NCBI RefSeq assembly: GCF_014236655.1
Contig: NZ_JACMYG010000004.1
Coordinates: 124,001-188,000 of the forward strand
Length of the DNA: 64,000 nt
DNA from: Pseudomonas kielensis
GTDB lineage: Bacteria > Pseudomonadota > Gammaproteobacteria > Pseudomonadales > Pseudomonadaceae
Reading direction: 5' to 3'
Part shown: positions 21,030 to 30,443 of the stretch, one piece after another
How the letters are laid out: every line of letters begins with the position of its first letter
Position numbering within the stretch: the first letter of the stretch is position 1
Translations under genes and position numbers: made by a program
Notes under the pieces: generated by a model
Database searches by the model: none
What the model was told of the DNA's origin: nothing
Seen by the model: the letters and a program-made list of their open reading frames with translations, nothing else

Positions 21030-22259
21030 TTATTTGTCGACCAGCAGTTTCGGGTTGGAGTTGCCCCACACCGTATACAGGTCGGCCAGCAGCGCGCCGT
21101 TGATGTCTTCGACTTCTGCCTGGGCAATCTCGGCGTTGCCCTGCTTGCCGAACAACACCACCTCATCGCCGCTTTTTACGCTCGGTACATCGGTAACGTC
21201 GACCATCAAGGTGTTCATCGAAACCTTGCCAACGACCGGCACGCGATGGCCGTTGATCAGCACGATGCCCTTGTTGGTGAACGCACGACGGTAGCCGTCG
21301 GAGTAGCCCACGGTGATGTTGGCCAGTTTCGAGTCACGGGCCAGGGTGAAGGTGCGGTCGTAGCCGACGGTGTTGCCCTTGGGGTAGCTGTTGACCGAGG
21401 CAACGTGGGATTTGAACTGCATCACCCGGGTGTATTCGGTATGGGATGGCACGGTGTCGCCGAACAGCGCGCCGCCGGGACGGACCATGTCCAGGTGCGA
21501 CTCGGGCACTTCCAGGGTGGCGAAGGAGTTGGCCGCATGCAGGGTGATCTTGCTGCGGTCCAGTTGGGCCACGCTCATCAGCCATTTGGCTTGCTGGTTG
21601 AACGCTTTGAGGCCGGCACGCACGTCGGCGGCGTCCTCCACCGCGAAGTGGGTCATGATTGCCCGCACGTCCAGGTTCGGCACCTTGGTAATGGCTACCG
21701 CGTCGCGGCGACCCTGGGCAGTGGTCATTTCCACGCCGTTGCGGCTCATGCCGCTGGAGTTCAGGCCAATGTGCACCACGAGCGGCCGGCCATGCTGTTC
21801 GGCAATCAGGCTGGCTTTGACGGCGAAGTCGAGGTTACCCACCAACTCTTCGACGTTGTAGGGCAGGGCCGCTTCCAGCTCACTCAAGGCAGCCGTGCGC
21901 ACGCGGATCAATTGGCCCTTGAAGCCGCTTTCGCGCACCACACGGATTTCCTCGTTGCTGGCAACGCCCACGCAGGGCACGCCCATGGCGATCACCGACG
22001 GCATCAGTAGGCCAATGCCGTGGCCGTAGGCGTCCGCCTTGAGTACGGCGCAGAGTTTTGATTTATCGGCGAGGGTGGCTTGCAAGGCGCGAATGTTGTT
22101 TTCGAACGCGCTCTTGTTGATTTCGACCCAGGCGTTGCTGTCCTGGGCGTGGACCTGAGCCACCCCATCGGTCATCGACAAAGGGGGCGCCGCGAAGACC
22201 GGGTTGTGCAACAAAGCCATGCCCAGAGAGAGTGCGAGAAGGGAGCGAGTAAAGGGCAT
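21030..22259 (-). CDS. alr: Periplasmic broad-specificity amino acid racemase (alanine racemase family)
   Basis: A 409-aa PLP enzyme of the alanine racemase fold with a signal peptide (MPFTRSLLALSLGMALLHN up to VFAAP), hence periplasmic. The PLP lysine is in AVLKADAYGHG near residue 75, the PLP-phosphate part in GYSDGYRRAF near 300, and the catalytic Tyr opposite it. Exported members of this type in pseudomonads (Alr of P. putida, same length) racemise Lys, Arg, Ala and other amino acids and supply D-amino acids to the periplasm. The ATG at 22259 has GGAG; an ATG at 22274 has none. Confidence 0.88.
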   Translation of the reverse strand: MPFTRSLLALSLGMALLHNPVFAAPPLSMTDGVAQVHAQDSNAWVEINKSAFENNIRALQATLADKSKLCAVLKADAYGHGIGLLMPSVIAMGVPCVGVASNEEIRVVRESGFKGQLIRVRTAALSELEAALPYNVEELVGNLDFAVKASLIAEQHGRPLVVHIGLNSSGMSRNGVEMTTAQGRRDAVAITKVPNLDVRAIMTHFAVEDAADVRAGLKAFNQQAKWLMSVAQLDRSKITLHAANSFATLEVPESHLDMVRPGGALFGDTVPSHTEYTRVMQFKSHVASVNSYPKGNTVGYDRTFTLARDSKLANITVGYSDGYRRAFTNKGIVLINGHRVPVVGKVSMNTLMVDVTDVPSVKSGDEVVLFGKQGNAEIAQAEVEDINGALLADLYTVWGNSNPKLLVDK

Positions 22260-22414
22260 CGGGTGTGTCTCCATGACGTACTGATAGGGGGTGTCGTATT
22301 TACGCGGGGCAATACTCAGATTGTCCTACAAAAATGTCGACCCCCTCGACGCGGATCTGTCTGAAAGCGTCGTGGTGCTGCATCTGTGTCCCGTCTCGCC
22401 CGTGCCACACCCGT

Positions 22415-23083
22415 TTATTTGTCGTGATCGATGTCCAGCTTGCTGAAGGTCACCTTGCCGCCTTCCTGGCTGTTGCCACTGTTGTCCTGCACATAGACCC
22501 CGGCCTTGAAATACAGCGGTTTGTTGCGCCAGGTGGAGCTGATCTTGCTGTCCCACTGGGCGCCGGCGGCGCTGATGCCCAGGGCGCCGCCCGGGCTCAG
22601 GTGGATCAGGTAGGAGAAGTCGCGGTCGAGCTTGACCCCACTGGCGATGATGATCACCCGGCCTTCGGCATCGTCCGGGCGCATCCGCACCTTGGCGACG
22701 ATGTTGCCGGTGGCGGTTGTGCTTTTGTACTGGTACTCGAGTTTCACCAGCGGTTTCTGGCTGTCGTACGCGTGGATCTGGCCGATCACCAACTTGCCCG
22801 AACTCGGCACCTGATTCACCGCCAGGGTCGCCCGCAACGAGTTGTCGGCGTCCGGGTAGAGCCAGTTGCGCAGGGTGCCGTTGCTGTAGGTTTCGCGCAG
22901 CTCGGTGCGTGGATAGATCGCGTTTTCAGTGCGGGTGCCGGTCACCGGTGCCCAGAAAAACAGGGTGCCGGTGTCGGAATGGAAGTATTGGTTCTTGAAA
23001 CCACTGACCAGTTTCGGGGTGTCGATGGTAGCCGGGGGCGTGCCAACGGGAACGCTGAGGTTCCAGGTCGCGAGATCGATCAT
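22415..23083 (-). CDS. Alginate lyase, polysaccharide lyase family 7
   Basis: Depolymerises alginate or related uronates by beta-elimination. The 222-aa protein has all three PL7 motifs: YPRTELRE (RTELR) near residue 57, IGQIHAYDS (QIH) near 95 and YFKAGVYVQD near 200. It begins MIDLATWNLSVPVG with no signal peptide, as in the PA1167 type of P. aeruginosa. An open frame continues upstream to 23398 but the extension looks non-coding. No polysaccharide transport genes adjoin it, so it may act in the cytoplasm or leave by an unrecognised route. Confidence 0.9.
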   Translation of the reverse strand: MIDLATWNLSVPVGTPPATIDTPKLVSGFKNQYFHSDTGTLFFWAPVTGTRTENAIYPRTELRETYSNGTLRNWLYPDADNSLRATLAVNQVPSSGKLVIGQIHAYDSQKPLVKLEYQYKSTTATGNIVAKVRMRPDDAEGRVIIIASGVKLDRDFSYLIHLSPGGALGISAAGAQWDSKISSTWRNKPLYFKAGVYVQDNSGNSQEGGKVTFSKLDIDHDK

Positions 23084-23409
23084 CGTCAAAGAATTCCACG
23101 GGTTCTGGCGGAAATGGCGCGGCACAAGCTCTGGTCCGGCCATCTTGGGGGCGGCCTTTATAAGCTCGGGAGCGCGCGTTGTTAATGCCCGTCTGGCGGT
23201 TAATTGGCGCCAGCCAAATGGCGACGTGCCACACCTAGCGGTTTGCGGGGCCTGCAAAGACAGTCCGTTAGTCGGGAGCCGCCTGCTTTGGTGCGGTGAT
23301 GGCGTGTTGATGCCTACTGATTGGGCAAAACCCGGTCTAGAGTGAAACCACAGCAATTTTCCGGTTTTTTCGGTAAGCCGTTTCACCCCTCCCCACAAAG
23401 AGAAGCAGC
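23084..23409. other. Divergent intergenic region, alginate lyase / c-di-GMP gene
   Basis: The 326 bp separate two divergent starts. I see no gene, repeat or clear sigma-70 promoter pair. AGAGAAGCAGC before 23410 is the ribosome binding site of the downstream gene. Confidence 0.5.
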
Positions 23410-25533
23410 ATGGAATGCGCGCAACCTAAGCCAGGTGACGGCCGCTCGGTTCTTTTGATCGTTGATGATTACCCGGAAAACCTGGTCAGCATGCGTGCCT
23501 TGCTGCAGCGCCAGGACTGGCAGGTAATGACCGCGGCCTCGGGCCTGGAAGCCCTGAATCTGTTACTTGAACACGAGGTCGACCTGGTGCTGCTGGACGT
23601 GCAGATGCCGGGGATGGATGGCTTCGAAGTGGCCCGCCTGATGCGCGGCAGCCAGCGCACCCAACTGACCCCGATCATTTTCCTGACCGCCAACGAGCAA
23701 TCCCCGGATGCCGTGATCAAGGGCTATGCCCATGGCGCGGTGGACTACCTGTTCAAACCGTTCGACCCACAGATTCTCAAGCCCAAGGTCCAGGCCCTGC
23801 TGGAGCACCAGCGCAGTCGCCGGGCCTTGCAGCAGTTGAGCCGGGACCTGGAGGCTGCGCGAGCCTTTAACGCCTCGGTGCTGGAGAATGCCGCCGAAGG
23901 CATCCTGGTGGTGGGCGAGGATGGGCGAGTTCGCTTTGCCAACCCGGCCATGTGCCGCTTGCTCAGCGCCAGGGTCGACGAGTTGCAGGGGACAGGCTTC
24001 ATCGATTTTCTGCAAAAGCCGCCGATCACGCTGTGGAGCGGTTCGGATATCCACGCTCACTACCGCCGTGGCGAGACCTGGCGCGCCCATGATGCGATGC
24101 TGCGCACTGCGTCCGGGCAGCAAGTGCCGGTGGCGCTATCCTGTGCGCCGCTGCCGCCCGAGCAGCGAGCGATGGTGGTCACCGTGCTCGACATGTCGGT
24201 GGTCTGCCACCTGCATCAGCAACTGGAGTTCCAGGCGGTCACCGATCCGCTGACCGGCCTGCTCAACCGCCGGGGGTTCTACCAGGCCACGGAAAACCTG
24301 CTGCTGCGCGGCGAGCGCGCGGGCAGTGTCTGGGTGTTGCTGTACCTGGATCTGGATGGCTTCAAGCGGGTCAACGATTCGTTGGGGCATGACGCCGGCG
24401 ATCGGGTGCTGCGCTGGGTTGCGGAGCAGTTGAAGGCCTGCCTGCGCCCCTTCGATATTCTGGCGCGCATGGGCGGGGATGAATTCACCGCGCTGCTCGA
24501 CCTCGAGTTTGCCGAGCAAGCGGCGAAGATGGCGGAAAAACTCATAGAACGGGTGTCGGTCTGTCAGCAGATTGACGGGCTGGACGTGGCGCTGGGCGCG
24601 AGCATCGGCATCGCCACGTACCCGGATTGCGGCGCCAGCCTCGACGACTTGCTGCGTACCGCCGATATCGCCATGTATGAGGCCAAGCGCGCGGGTCGCC
24701 AGCAGTACCGCTTCTACGACCACGACATGAATGGTCGCGCGCGGACCCGCTTGATGCTCGAGGAGAGCGTGCGCTCGGCCATCGAACACAAGGAGTTCAA
24801 CCTGGTCTACCAGCCTCAGGTTTCGTTGGTCGATGGACGCATACGTGGGTTCGAGGCCTTGCTGCGCTGGCAACATCCCAGTGTGGGCGATGTCTCGCCG
24901 GGGCTGTTCTTGCCGTTGCTGGAAGAGGCACAACTGATCAGTCGCCTGGGCAGCTGGATCTACCAGAGCAGTGCCCAGCAACGAAAGACCTGGGACAAAC
25001 TGTTCAGCGAAGACATGGTGCTGGCGGTCAGCCTGAGCCACACCCAGTTCGGCATGCCCAACCTGGCTACCGAGTTGCGGCTGGTGCTGGAGCGCCATCA
25101 GTTGATGCCCCGTCAATTGGAGCTGGAAATCACCGAAGAGGCCTTGCTGCACAACCCCGAGGAAGCGCGCAAGCAACTGCGCCTGCTGCGCAGCCTCGGG
25201 GTGCGGGTGGCGCTCGACGACTTCGGCGCGGGGCCTTGTTCGCTGACCCATCTGCGCGATGTCGAACTCGATACCCTGAAGCTCGACCGGCATCTGGTCG
25301 CCCGGGTCCTGGACTCCCCCCGGGATGCGGCACTGGCGCGAAACATCATCGAGCTGGCGCGGCAATTCGGCGTGCTGGTGATCGCCGAAGGGGTCGAATC
25401 GATTGCCCAGTATCAGTGGCTGCTGGCCAATGGTTGTCCCTTTGCCCAGGGTTGCCTGGTGGCGCGGCCATTGATGGCGGAGGAGGTCAGGGACTTTGTG
25501 CAGCCGTTCGACTGGAGCGCGACGACCGTCTGA
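23410..25533 (+). CDS. REC-PAS-GGDEF-EAL cyclic-di-GMP signalling protein
   Basis: A 707-aa cytoplasmic signalling protein without membrane segments. Residues 15-130 form a receiver with acceptor Asp63 (LLDVQMPGMDG); about 155-270 a PAS-like sensor; 275-435 a GGDEF domain with intact GGDEF (356-360) and an inhibitory I-site RPFD (347-350) exactly five residues before; 450-700 an EAL domain with EALLRW (483), EITEE, DDFGAG, LKLD and AEGVES. One metal ligand position usually Asn (NxS in the family) is Ser542 (VSLSHTQ). It should make c-di-GMP under product control; phosphodiesterase activity is less sure. No histidine kinase is adjacent. Confidence 0.92.
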   Translation: MECAQPKPGDGRSVLLIVDDYPENLVSMRALLQRQDWQVMTAASGLEALNLLLEHEVDLVLLDVQMPGMDGFEVARLMRGSQRTQLTPIIFLTANEQSPDAVIKGYAHGAVDYLFKPFDPQILKPKVQALLEHQRSRRALQQLSRDLEAARAFNASVLENAAEGILVVGEDGRVRFANPAMCRLLSARVDELQGTGFIDFLQKPPITLWSGSDIHAHYRRGETWRAHDAMLRTASGQQVPVALSCAPLPPEQRAMVVTVLDMSVVCHLHQQLEFQAVTDPLTGLLNRRGFYQATENLLLRGERAGSVWVLLYLDLDGFKRVNDSLGHDAGDRVLRWVAEQLKACLRPFDILARMGGDEFTALLDLEFAEQAAKMAEKLIERVSVCQQIDGLDVALGASIGIATYPDCGASLDDLLRTADIAMYEAKRAGRQQYRFYDHDMNGRARTRLMLEESVRSAIEHKEFNLVYQPQVSLVDGRIRGFEALLRWQHPSVGDVSPGLFLPLLEEAQLISRLGSWIYQSSAQQRKTWDKLFSEDMVLAVSLSHTQFGMPNLATELRLVLERHQLMPRQLELEITEEALLHNPEEARKQLRLLRSLGVRVALDDFGAGPCSLTHLRDVELDTLKLDRHLVARVLDSPRDAALARNIIELARQFGVLVIAEGVESIAQYQWLLANGCPFAQGCLVARPLMAEEVRDFVQPFDWSATTV

Positions 25534-25576
25534 ATTCGCTACACTGGCGATCTTTCGTGACTTCTGTCGTTGCCCC

Positions 25577-26068
25577 ATGACCGCGCTTAAATACCTCCAG
25601 GCTTATCCCGCCGCCCTGCAACAGCAGGTGCATCAACTGATCGAGCAGGATCGGCTGGGCGAGTACCTGAGCCAACGCTACCCGGACAAGCACGCCGTGC
25701 AGAGTGACAAGGCGCTGTACAGCTATGCGCTGGAGCTCAAGCAGGAGTACCTGCGCAACGCGCCGGCCATCGACAAAGTGTTGTTCGACAACCGCCTGGA
25801 CCTGACCCATCGCGCACTGGGCCTGCATACCGCCATCTCCCGGGTGCAGGGCGGCAAGCTCAAGGCCAAGAAAGAAATCCGCATCGCCTCGTTGTTCAAG
25901 GAGGCCGCGCCGCAGTTCCTCAAGATGATCGTGGTGCACGAACTTGCGCATTTCAAAGAGTCCGACCACAACAAGGCGTTCTACAAGTTGTGCGAACACA
26001 TGCTGCCCGGTTATCACCAGTTGGAATTCGATTTGCGGGTTTATCTGACCTGGCGGGACATGCAGTAA
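25577..26068 (+). CDS. YgjP-type zinc metallopeptidase-like protein
   Basis: A 163-aa protein with VVHELAHFKESDHNKAFY near residue 118, the HExxH zinc motif with a third His nine residues on, as in the YgjP/WLM (DUF45) group. Family members are uncharacterised or implicated in metal-dependent proteolysis. ATG at 25577 gives MTALKYLQAYP; the frame is open to 25496 but overlaps the c-di-GMP gene. A small winged-helix gene follows 23 bp downstream and may be co-transcribed. Confidence 0.85.
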   Translation: MTALKYLQAYPAALQQQVHQLIEQDRLGEYLSQRYPDKHAVQSDKALYSYALELKQEYLRNAPAIDKVLFDNRLDLTHRALGLHTAISRVQGGKLKAKKEIRIASLFKEAAPQFLKMIVVHELAHFKESDHNKAFYKLCEHMLPGYHQLEFDLRVYLTWRDMQ

Positions 26069-26091
26069 TCATCACCAGCAGGAGTGTCTGG

Positions 26092-26388
26092 ATGGACGTG
26101 AGCAAGACCAAGAGCAGCTTCTACCGTCGCCTGTACGTGGCGTACCTGATCGACAGCGGGCTGGCCAGCAGTGTCCCGGCGCTGACCGAAATCACCGGTA
26201 TGCCCCGGCGCACGGCCCAGGACACCATTGCCGCCCTGGCGGACCTGGATGTGGTCTGCGAGTTCGAGCAGGAGGACGGCGCGCGCAACCACGCCGGACG
26301 TTACTGTATTCGCGAGTGGGGGGCGATCGATCCACGCTGGATCGAGCAGCATCTGCGGCAGATCAAGGCGGTGTTGGGGTATCCCTGA
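26092..26388 (+). CDS. Small winged helix-turn-helix protein
   Basis: A 98-aa protein, all of it a predicted winged helix: YLIDSGLASSVPALTEITGM (helices 1-2), PRRTAQDTIAALADLDVVCE (recognition helix) and ARNHAGRYCIREWGAID (wing). It probably binds DNA, but no target can be read from sequence. AGGAG lies 8 bp before the ATG. It follows the YgjP-type gene by 23 bp. Confidence 0.8.
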   Translation: MDVSKTKSSFYRRLYVAYLIDSGLASSVPALTEITGMPRRTAQDTIAALADLDVVCEFEQEDGARNHAGRYCIREWGAIDPRWIEQHLRQIKAVLGYP

Positions 26389-26435
26389 GTTCGCACAGGA
26401 GTGCTGGCAAACCAGCACGACTGTGCGAAAAGCCT

Positions 26436-26888
26436 TCAGGGCCGGCGCATGCCGATATGCGCAATGCCGTCTTCCAGGTATTGCTCGCCGGCCACGGCAA
26501 ACCCGTAGCGCCCGTAATACCCCTGCAGATGGGCCTGGGCCGACAGGTAGATCGGAGTCTGCGGCCAATGCTTCTCGGCCTGCTTGAGCGCCTGCGCCAT
26601 CAGCTCATGACCCAGGCCCTGGCCCCGGGCCTGCGGTGCAATCACCACTCGGCCGAGCACCACGTCACCGCCTTGCGAGGTCGGGTCGAGCAGGCGCACG
26701 TAGGCCACCAGTTGATCACCGTCCCAGGCCATCAAGTGGCAGGTGTCGCTGTCCAGGTCCAGGCCATCGACTTCCTGGTAGGCACACTTCTGTTCGACCA
26801 CGAACACCTCTGTGCGCAACTGCAAAATGGCATAGAGCTGCTCTTTGCCCAGGTCACTGTGGTGTTTGCAAACCCATTCAACCGTCAT
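26436..26888 (-). CDS. GNAT N-acetyltransferase, ElaA type
   Basis: A 150-aa acetyl-CoA-dependent acyltransferase. VVLGRVVIAPQARGQGLGHELM near residues 78-98 is GNAT motif A with the acetyl-CoA pyrophosphate loop (R/Q-x-x-G-x-G/A), and IYLSAQAHLQGYYGRYGF is motif B. LRTEVFVVEQKCAYQEVDGLD is diagnostic for ElaA. The acceptor is unknown. ATG at 26888 has AAGGA seven bases upstream. Confidence 0.9.
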   Translation of the reverse strand: MTVEWVCKHHSDLGKEQLYAILQLRTEVFVVEQKCAYQEVDGLDLDSDTCHLMAWDGDQLVAYVRLLDPTSQGGDVVLGRVVIAPQARGQGLGHELMAQALKQAEKHWPQTPIYLSAQAHLQGYYGRYGFAVAGEQYLEDGIAHIGMRRP

Positions 26889-27147
26889 CTTCGCGTCCTT
26901 AGAAAAGTCTGGTCCTGATACTAAGCGTCTGGCTGCGTGATGTCTTGTCTGCAGGAAATTCTGTGACAAAGACCAAAATGCCATCATTCATTTAGCGCGG
27001 CGTGGTCATCTTTGTGTAATCTGCTTTGAGGCACTTTGCCGAAGCCGTGGTCAGCTATTGTTATAGCCCGGGTTGTGGCCGCCAGTCGGCGTACGGGGTA
27101 TCGAATCCGGCTCAACACACGCTGGGCTTCGCGCCCTTTAAGGATCC

Positions 27148-27891
27148 ATGGGCATGCCGCGATTGCATCGAGTCTTGGCCTTGATTGGCCTGCTGTTGCT
27201 GAGCCAGAGCGCTGCAGCAGACAAGTTGCGCCTGGTGGCCGATGTCTGGCCTCCCTTCACTGACGCCACGCTGGTCAATGGTGGATTGGCCACTGATATT
27301 GTCAGCACCGCGCTGGCGCGGGCCGGTTATGCCAGTGATTTCCAGCAAGTACCCTGGGCCAGGGCGTTGCTGGGCCTGGGCGAGGGGCGCTACGACGTCC
27401 TGGTCAATGCCTGGTACAACGAGGAGCGCACCCATCTGGGGCAGTATTCCGCCGAGTACCTGCTCAATCGCATCCGCTTTCTCAAGCGCAGGGATGCTCC
27501 CATCGAATACAACAACCTGCAGCAGTTGCACACCTACCCGATCGCGGTGGTGCGCGGTTATGCCTATTCCCCGGACTTTGACGGCGACGCCGCCCTGCAG
27601 AAGGTCCAGGTGCACAACTTCGCCATGGCCGTGCGGATGCTGGCGGCTGACCGGGTGCAATTGACCCTGGAGGACGAGTATGTGGCCCGCTACTACCTGG
27701 CGCGTGAGTCACCCAAGGTGCGCAACGCGGTGGAGTTCTTGCCCCGGCCCTTGAGTGAAAACAGCCTGCATATCCTGGTCAGCCTGAAGAACCCGGACCA
27801 CGCGAAGATCGTCGCCGGGTTCGATCGGGAAATCGCCGAGATGAAGGCCGATGGGAGTTACGACCGGCTGCTTCGTCAGCATGGGATGTGA
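27148..27891 (+). CDS. Periplasmic solute-binding protein, family 3
   Basis: A 247-aa protein with a signal peptide (LALIGLLLLSQSAAA) and an SBP_bac_3 domain (DKLRLVADVWPPFTDATLVN at the mature start, ALARAGYASDFQQVPWARAL after it). Members bind amino acids or act as amino-acid-like sensor domains. No permease or ATPase gene is adjacent, so it is an orphan. ATG codons at 27148 and 27154 are both possible; the first is listed. Confidence 0.82.
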   Translation: MGMPRLHRVLALIGLLLLSQSAAADKLRLVADVWPPFTDATLVNGGLATDIVSTALARAGYASDFQQVPWARALLGLGEGRYDVLVNAWYNEERTHLGQYSAEYLLNRIRFLKRRDAPIEYNNLQQLHTYPIAVVRGYAYSPDFDGDAALQKVQVHNFAMAVRMLAADRVQLTLEDEYVARYYLARESPKVRNAVEFLPRPLSENSLHILVSLKNPDHAKIVAGFDREIAEMKADGSYDRLLRQHGM

Positions 27892-28009
27892 AACCCTGCG
27901 GGGGCTAGCCTGCTAGCGATGGGGCCGCCCCATTCAACATTTATGGTGCCTGACCCACTGCCATCCCGGGCCCCGGGCAAGCCGCAGCGGGCGCCCGGCC
28001 CCACAGATT

Positions 28010-28041
28010 TGGCGGCCATACGCAAAATTTGTGGGCCGCCA
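28010..28041. repeat. Inverted repeat in the gap before the YccS-type gene
   Basis: TGGCGGCC (28010-28017) and GGCCGCCA (28034-28041) face each other, with a degenerate REP-like tract (GGGCAAGCCGCAGCGGGCGC) just before. The gap 27892-28110 holds no gene that I can support. Confidence 0.5.
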
Positions 28042-28110
28042 GATTTACTGTGTGCGAGCCGGGCGGGACTCCGTCTGCCCGCGATGAGGTCCCGACAGCC
28101 CCCCCGGCGA

Positions 28111-30294
28111 TCAATCCTGGCGCGTATCCTTGATCAAATGCGCTGCCAGCGTCCTTAACGGCCCGAGCTGACGGCAGATCAGCGCCAGTTGGCTCTGTAC
28201 CAGGCGCTGGCCTTCATCGATTTCATCCGGCATCTGCTCAAGCTCTGCGGCCAGGGCTTCTTCGGCGTCGCTGTGAATGGCGATCGGCAGTTTGCTTGCC
28301 AGGCCCTGGGCGATTTCGTCGATGCTCGCCGCCAGGCTGACACCGGCACCTTCGATCAGGTGCTCGCGCACTTCATCCGGGAGCTGCGTCTCGCGGTGCG
28401 CACCCAGGCCCGAGAGGTAGCTGAGCAAGGTGTGGGACAGCACCAGGAAGCGGAAGCCGACGTCTGCTTCCTTACGGAAATGCCCAGGCTCCATGAGCAT
28501 GTTGGCCAGGGTCGTGGACAGTGCGGCATCGGCGTTGTGCGCGTTGCGGCGGGCCAGGCGGTAGGCCAGGTCGTCCCGTTTGCCGGCGGCATATTGCTGC
28601 ATGATCTGGCGCAGGTAGATGCTGTTGCAGGTCAGGGTGTTGGCCAGCACCTTGTTCAGTCGGCGGCCCTGCCAGTCCGGCAGGAACAGGAACACCGCCA
28701 GGCCGGCGATAAGGCTGCCGAGCAAGGTATCGAACAGGCGTGGCAGGAACAGCCCGTAGCCGTCGCCGACCTGGTTGAAGCAGAACAGCACCATCACCGT
28801 GATTGCCGCCGTGGCCAAGGTGTAGCGGGTGGTGCGGTTGATGAAGAACACCACGCCGGCGGCGATCGCGAAGCACGATTGCACCAGCGGATTGGGGAAC
28901 AGGTCGAACAGCGCCCAGGCCACGGTCAGGCCGATGGCGGTGCCGATGATCCGTTGCCCGAGTTTGCGCCGGGTCGCGCCGTAGTTCGGCTGGCAGACAA
29001 ACAGCGTGGTGAGGATGATCCAGTAGCCCTGCGAGGGGTGGATCAAATGCACCATGGCGTAGCCGATGGTCAACGCCAGGGGCAGGCGCAGGGCATGCCG
29101 GAACAGCAGCGAGGTGGGCGTCAGTTGGGTGCGCAGGCGGGTCCAGACATCCTTGAGGTTGCGTGGCGAGCGGTCGAGCAGGCTGCTGTCGGTCGCATCG
29201 GCCAGGCTGTCGGGGTTGCTTGCATCGCTGAGCAGGCGGTCGAGGGTGCCAAGGTTGGCGGCCAAGGCCCGCAAGGAGCGCAGCAGGCCGCGCCAGGCCG
29301 GATTGCTCTGGATGCGCAGGTGCTCCAGGGACGCGTCGAGGTCGCTCAGGGCCTGGGCGAAGCTGGCGTCGTAGACAAACGGCTGGCGCATCTGGATCGA
29401 CTCGGCCAGCGCCCGGCAGGCCTTGCCTTGCTGGCGCAGCAGGCGTTGGCAGCGGAACAGCACGTCACTGTGGAAGAAGGCATCGGCCAGGGCGTTGTAG
29501 GGGTAGTGCGAGGAGCTGGCGCGTTCGTGGATGTCCTGGGCGAGGAAGTACAGCTTCAGGTAGCGGCTGACCTTCGACCCCGGCCGCCCGTTGCCGACCC
29601 GGTGCAGGATGATTTCCTTGGCGGCGTTCAGGGCGGCGACCACTCGCCCGTTCTGCTGCGCCAGTTCCAGGCGCCGGGCCTCGACGTCCATCTGCCGGAC
29701 GGGCTCGAACAGCGATGATTTGAGCTTGAGGTAAAACCCCAGCTCGCGGAACAGCCGCGCCAGGCTCTGTTGCACCGGCTGGTTGGAAAACAGCGCCTGC
29801 CACAACACCGAGAGCAGGCCGTACCAGGCCGCCCCGGCCACCAGCAGCAGGGGCTCGTGCCACAAGTCGGTGACCGCGCCGCCGCGCTGGTCTACGCCAA
29901 TCATGGTGTAGACCGAGAGAATCAGGGTCGCCGAGGCAATCGCCCCATACCGCTCGCCCAGGGCGCCGAGCATGGTCAGGCCAAAGCTGGCCAGCGCCAG
30001 GGCGCACACGAAGATATAGGGGTAGGGGAATAACAGCTCGACCGAGAATGCCGCGACGCTGAAACACACCAGCGTGACCGCCAGCGCATTGAGCCGGCCT
30101 TGCCAGCTGTCGTCGGTTTCGGCCAGGGCGCTGGCGATAATCCCCAGGAACAGCGGGATCAGCAGGCCCATCTCATCCTGGTACCAGCACAGCGCCATGC
30201 TGCCGGTCAGGGCGATGAACACCCGCACGCTGTAGCTGAATTTATCCAGTGCCCAAAGGCGACGCAGAGACTGACGAAACGAAGTCGATGGCAT
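28111..30294 (-). CDS. YccS/YhfK family integral membrane protein (FUSC-like)
   Basis: A 727-aa inner-membrane protein. Two blocks of about six hydrophobic segments (residues about 20-165 and 400-530) are each followed by a long cytoplasmic helical part, the YccS arrangement. The second block starts RHALRLPLALTIGYAMVHLI, and the FUSC-like motif GYWIILTTLFVCQPNYGATR with KLGQRIIGTAIG follows. E. coli YccS is uncharacterised; fusaric acid resistance and aromatic acid efflux proteins are distant relatives. Stand-alone gene; ATG at 30294. Confidence 0.9.
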   Translation of the reverse strand: MPSTSFRQSLRRLWALDKFSYSVRVFIALTGSMALCWYQDEMGLLIPLFLGIIASALAETDDSWQGRLNALAVTLVCFSVAAFSVELLFPYPYIFVCALALASFGLTMLGALGERYGAIASATLILSVYTMIGVDQRGGAVTDLWHEPLLLVAGAAWYGLLSVLWQALFSNQPVQQSLARLFRELGFYLKLKSSLFEPVRQMDVEARRLELAQQNGRVVAALNAAKEIILHRVGNGRPGSKVSRYLKLYFLAQDIHERASSSHYPYNALADAFFHSDVLFRCQRLLRQQGKACRALAESIQMRQPFVYDASFAQALSDLDASLEHLRIQSNPAWRGLLRSLRALAANLGTLDRLLSDASNPDSLADATDSSLLDRSPRNLKDVWTRLRTQLTPTSLLFRHALRLPLALTIGYAMVHLIHPSQGYWIILTTLFVCQPNYGATRRKLGQRIIGTAIGLTVAWALFDLFPNPLVQSCFAIAAGVVFFINRTTRYTLATAAITVMVLFCFNQVGDGYGLFLPRLFDTLLGSLIAGLAVFLFLPDWQGRRLNKVLANTLTCNSIYLRQIMQQYAAGKRDDLAYRLARRNAHNADAALSTTLANMLMEPGHFRKEADVGFRFLVLSHTLLSYLSGLGAHRETQLPDEVREHLIEGAGVSLAASIDEIAQGLASKLPIAIHSDAEEALAAELEQMPDEIDEGQRLVQSQLALICRQLGPLRTLAAHLIKDTRQD

Positions 30295-30414
30295 GAAGTG
30301 CGAAGGCCTTCCGGGGCAATGACGCTAAATTGAGCCAGTAATGACGCCGACGCAATGGCGTCGATCACATCTGACAGCAAAAAGTGTTCCTTGTCGGATT
30401 GGCCTTGGCGGTTT

Positions 30415-30438
30415 GCGTGCCCCCTGCAAAGGGCACGC
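30415..30438. terminator. Hairpin after the HI0933-type flavoprotein gene
   Basis: GCGTGCCC-CCTGCAAA-GGGCACGC, 8-bp perfect stem, lies 6 bp beyond the stop of the minus-strand flavoprotein gene. No T-tract follows, so termination is only probable. Confidence 0.5.
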
Positions 30439-30443
30439 AGGCA

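Noticed and set aside
23260..23285. GTCCGTTAGTCGGGAG resembling the CCGATTAGTCGG tract near betT
   Set aside because: The match is short, without symmetry at 23260; likely chance.
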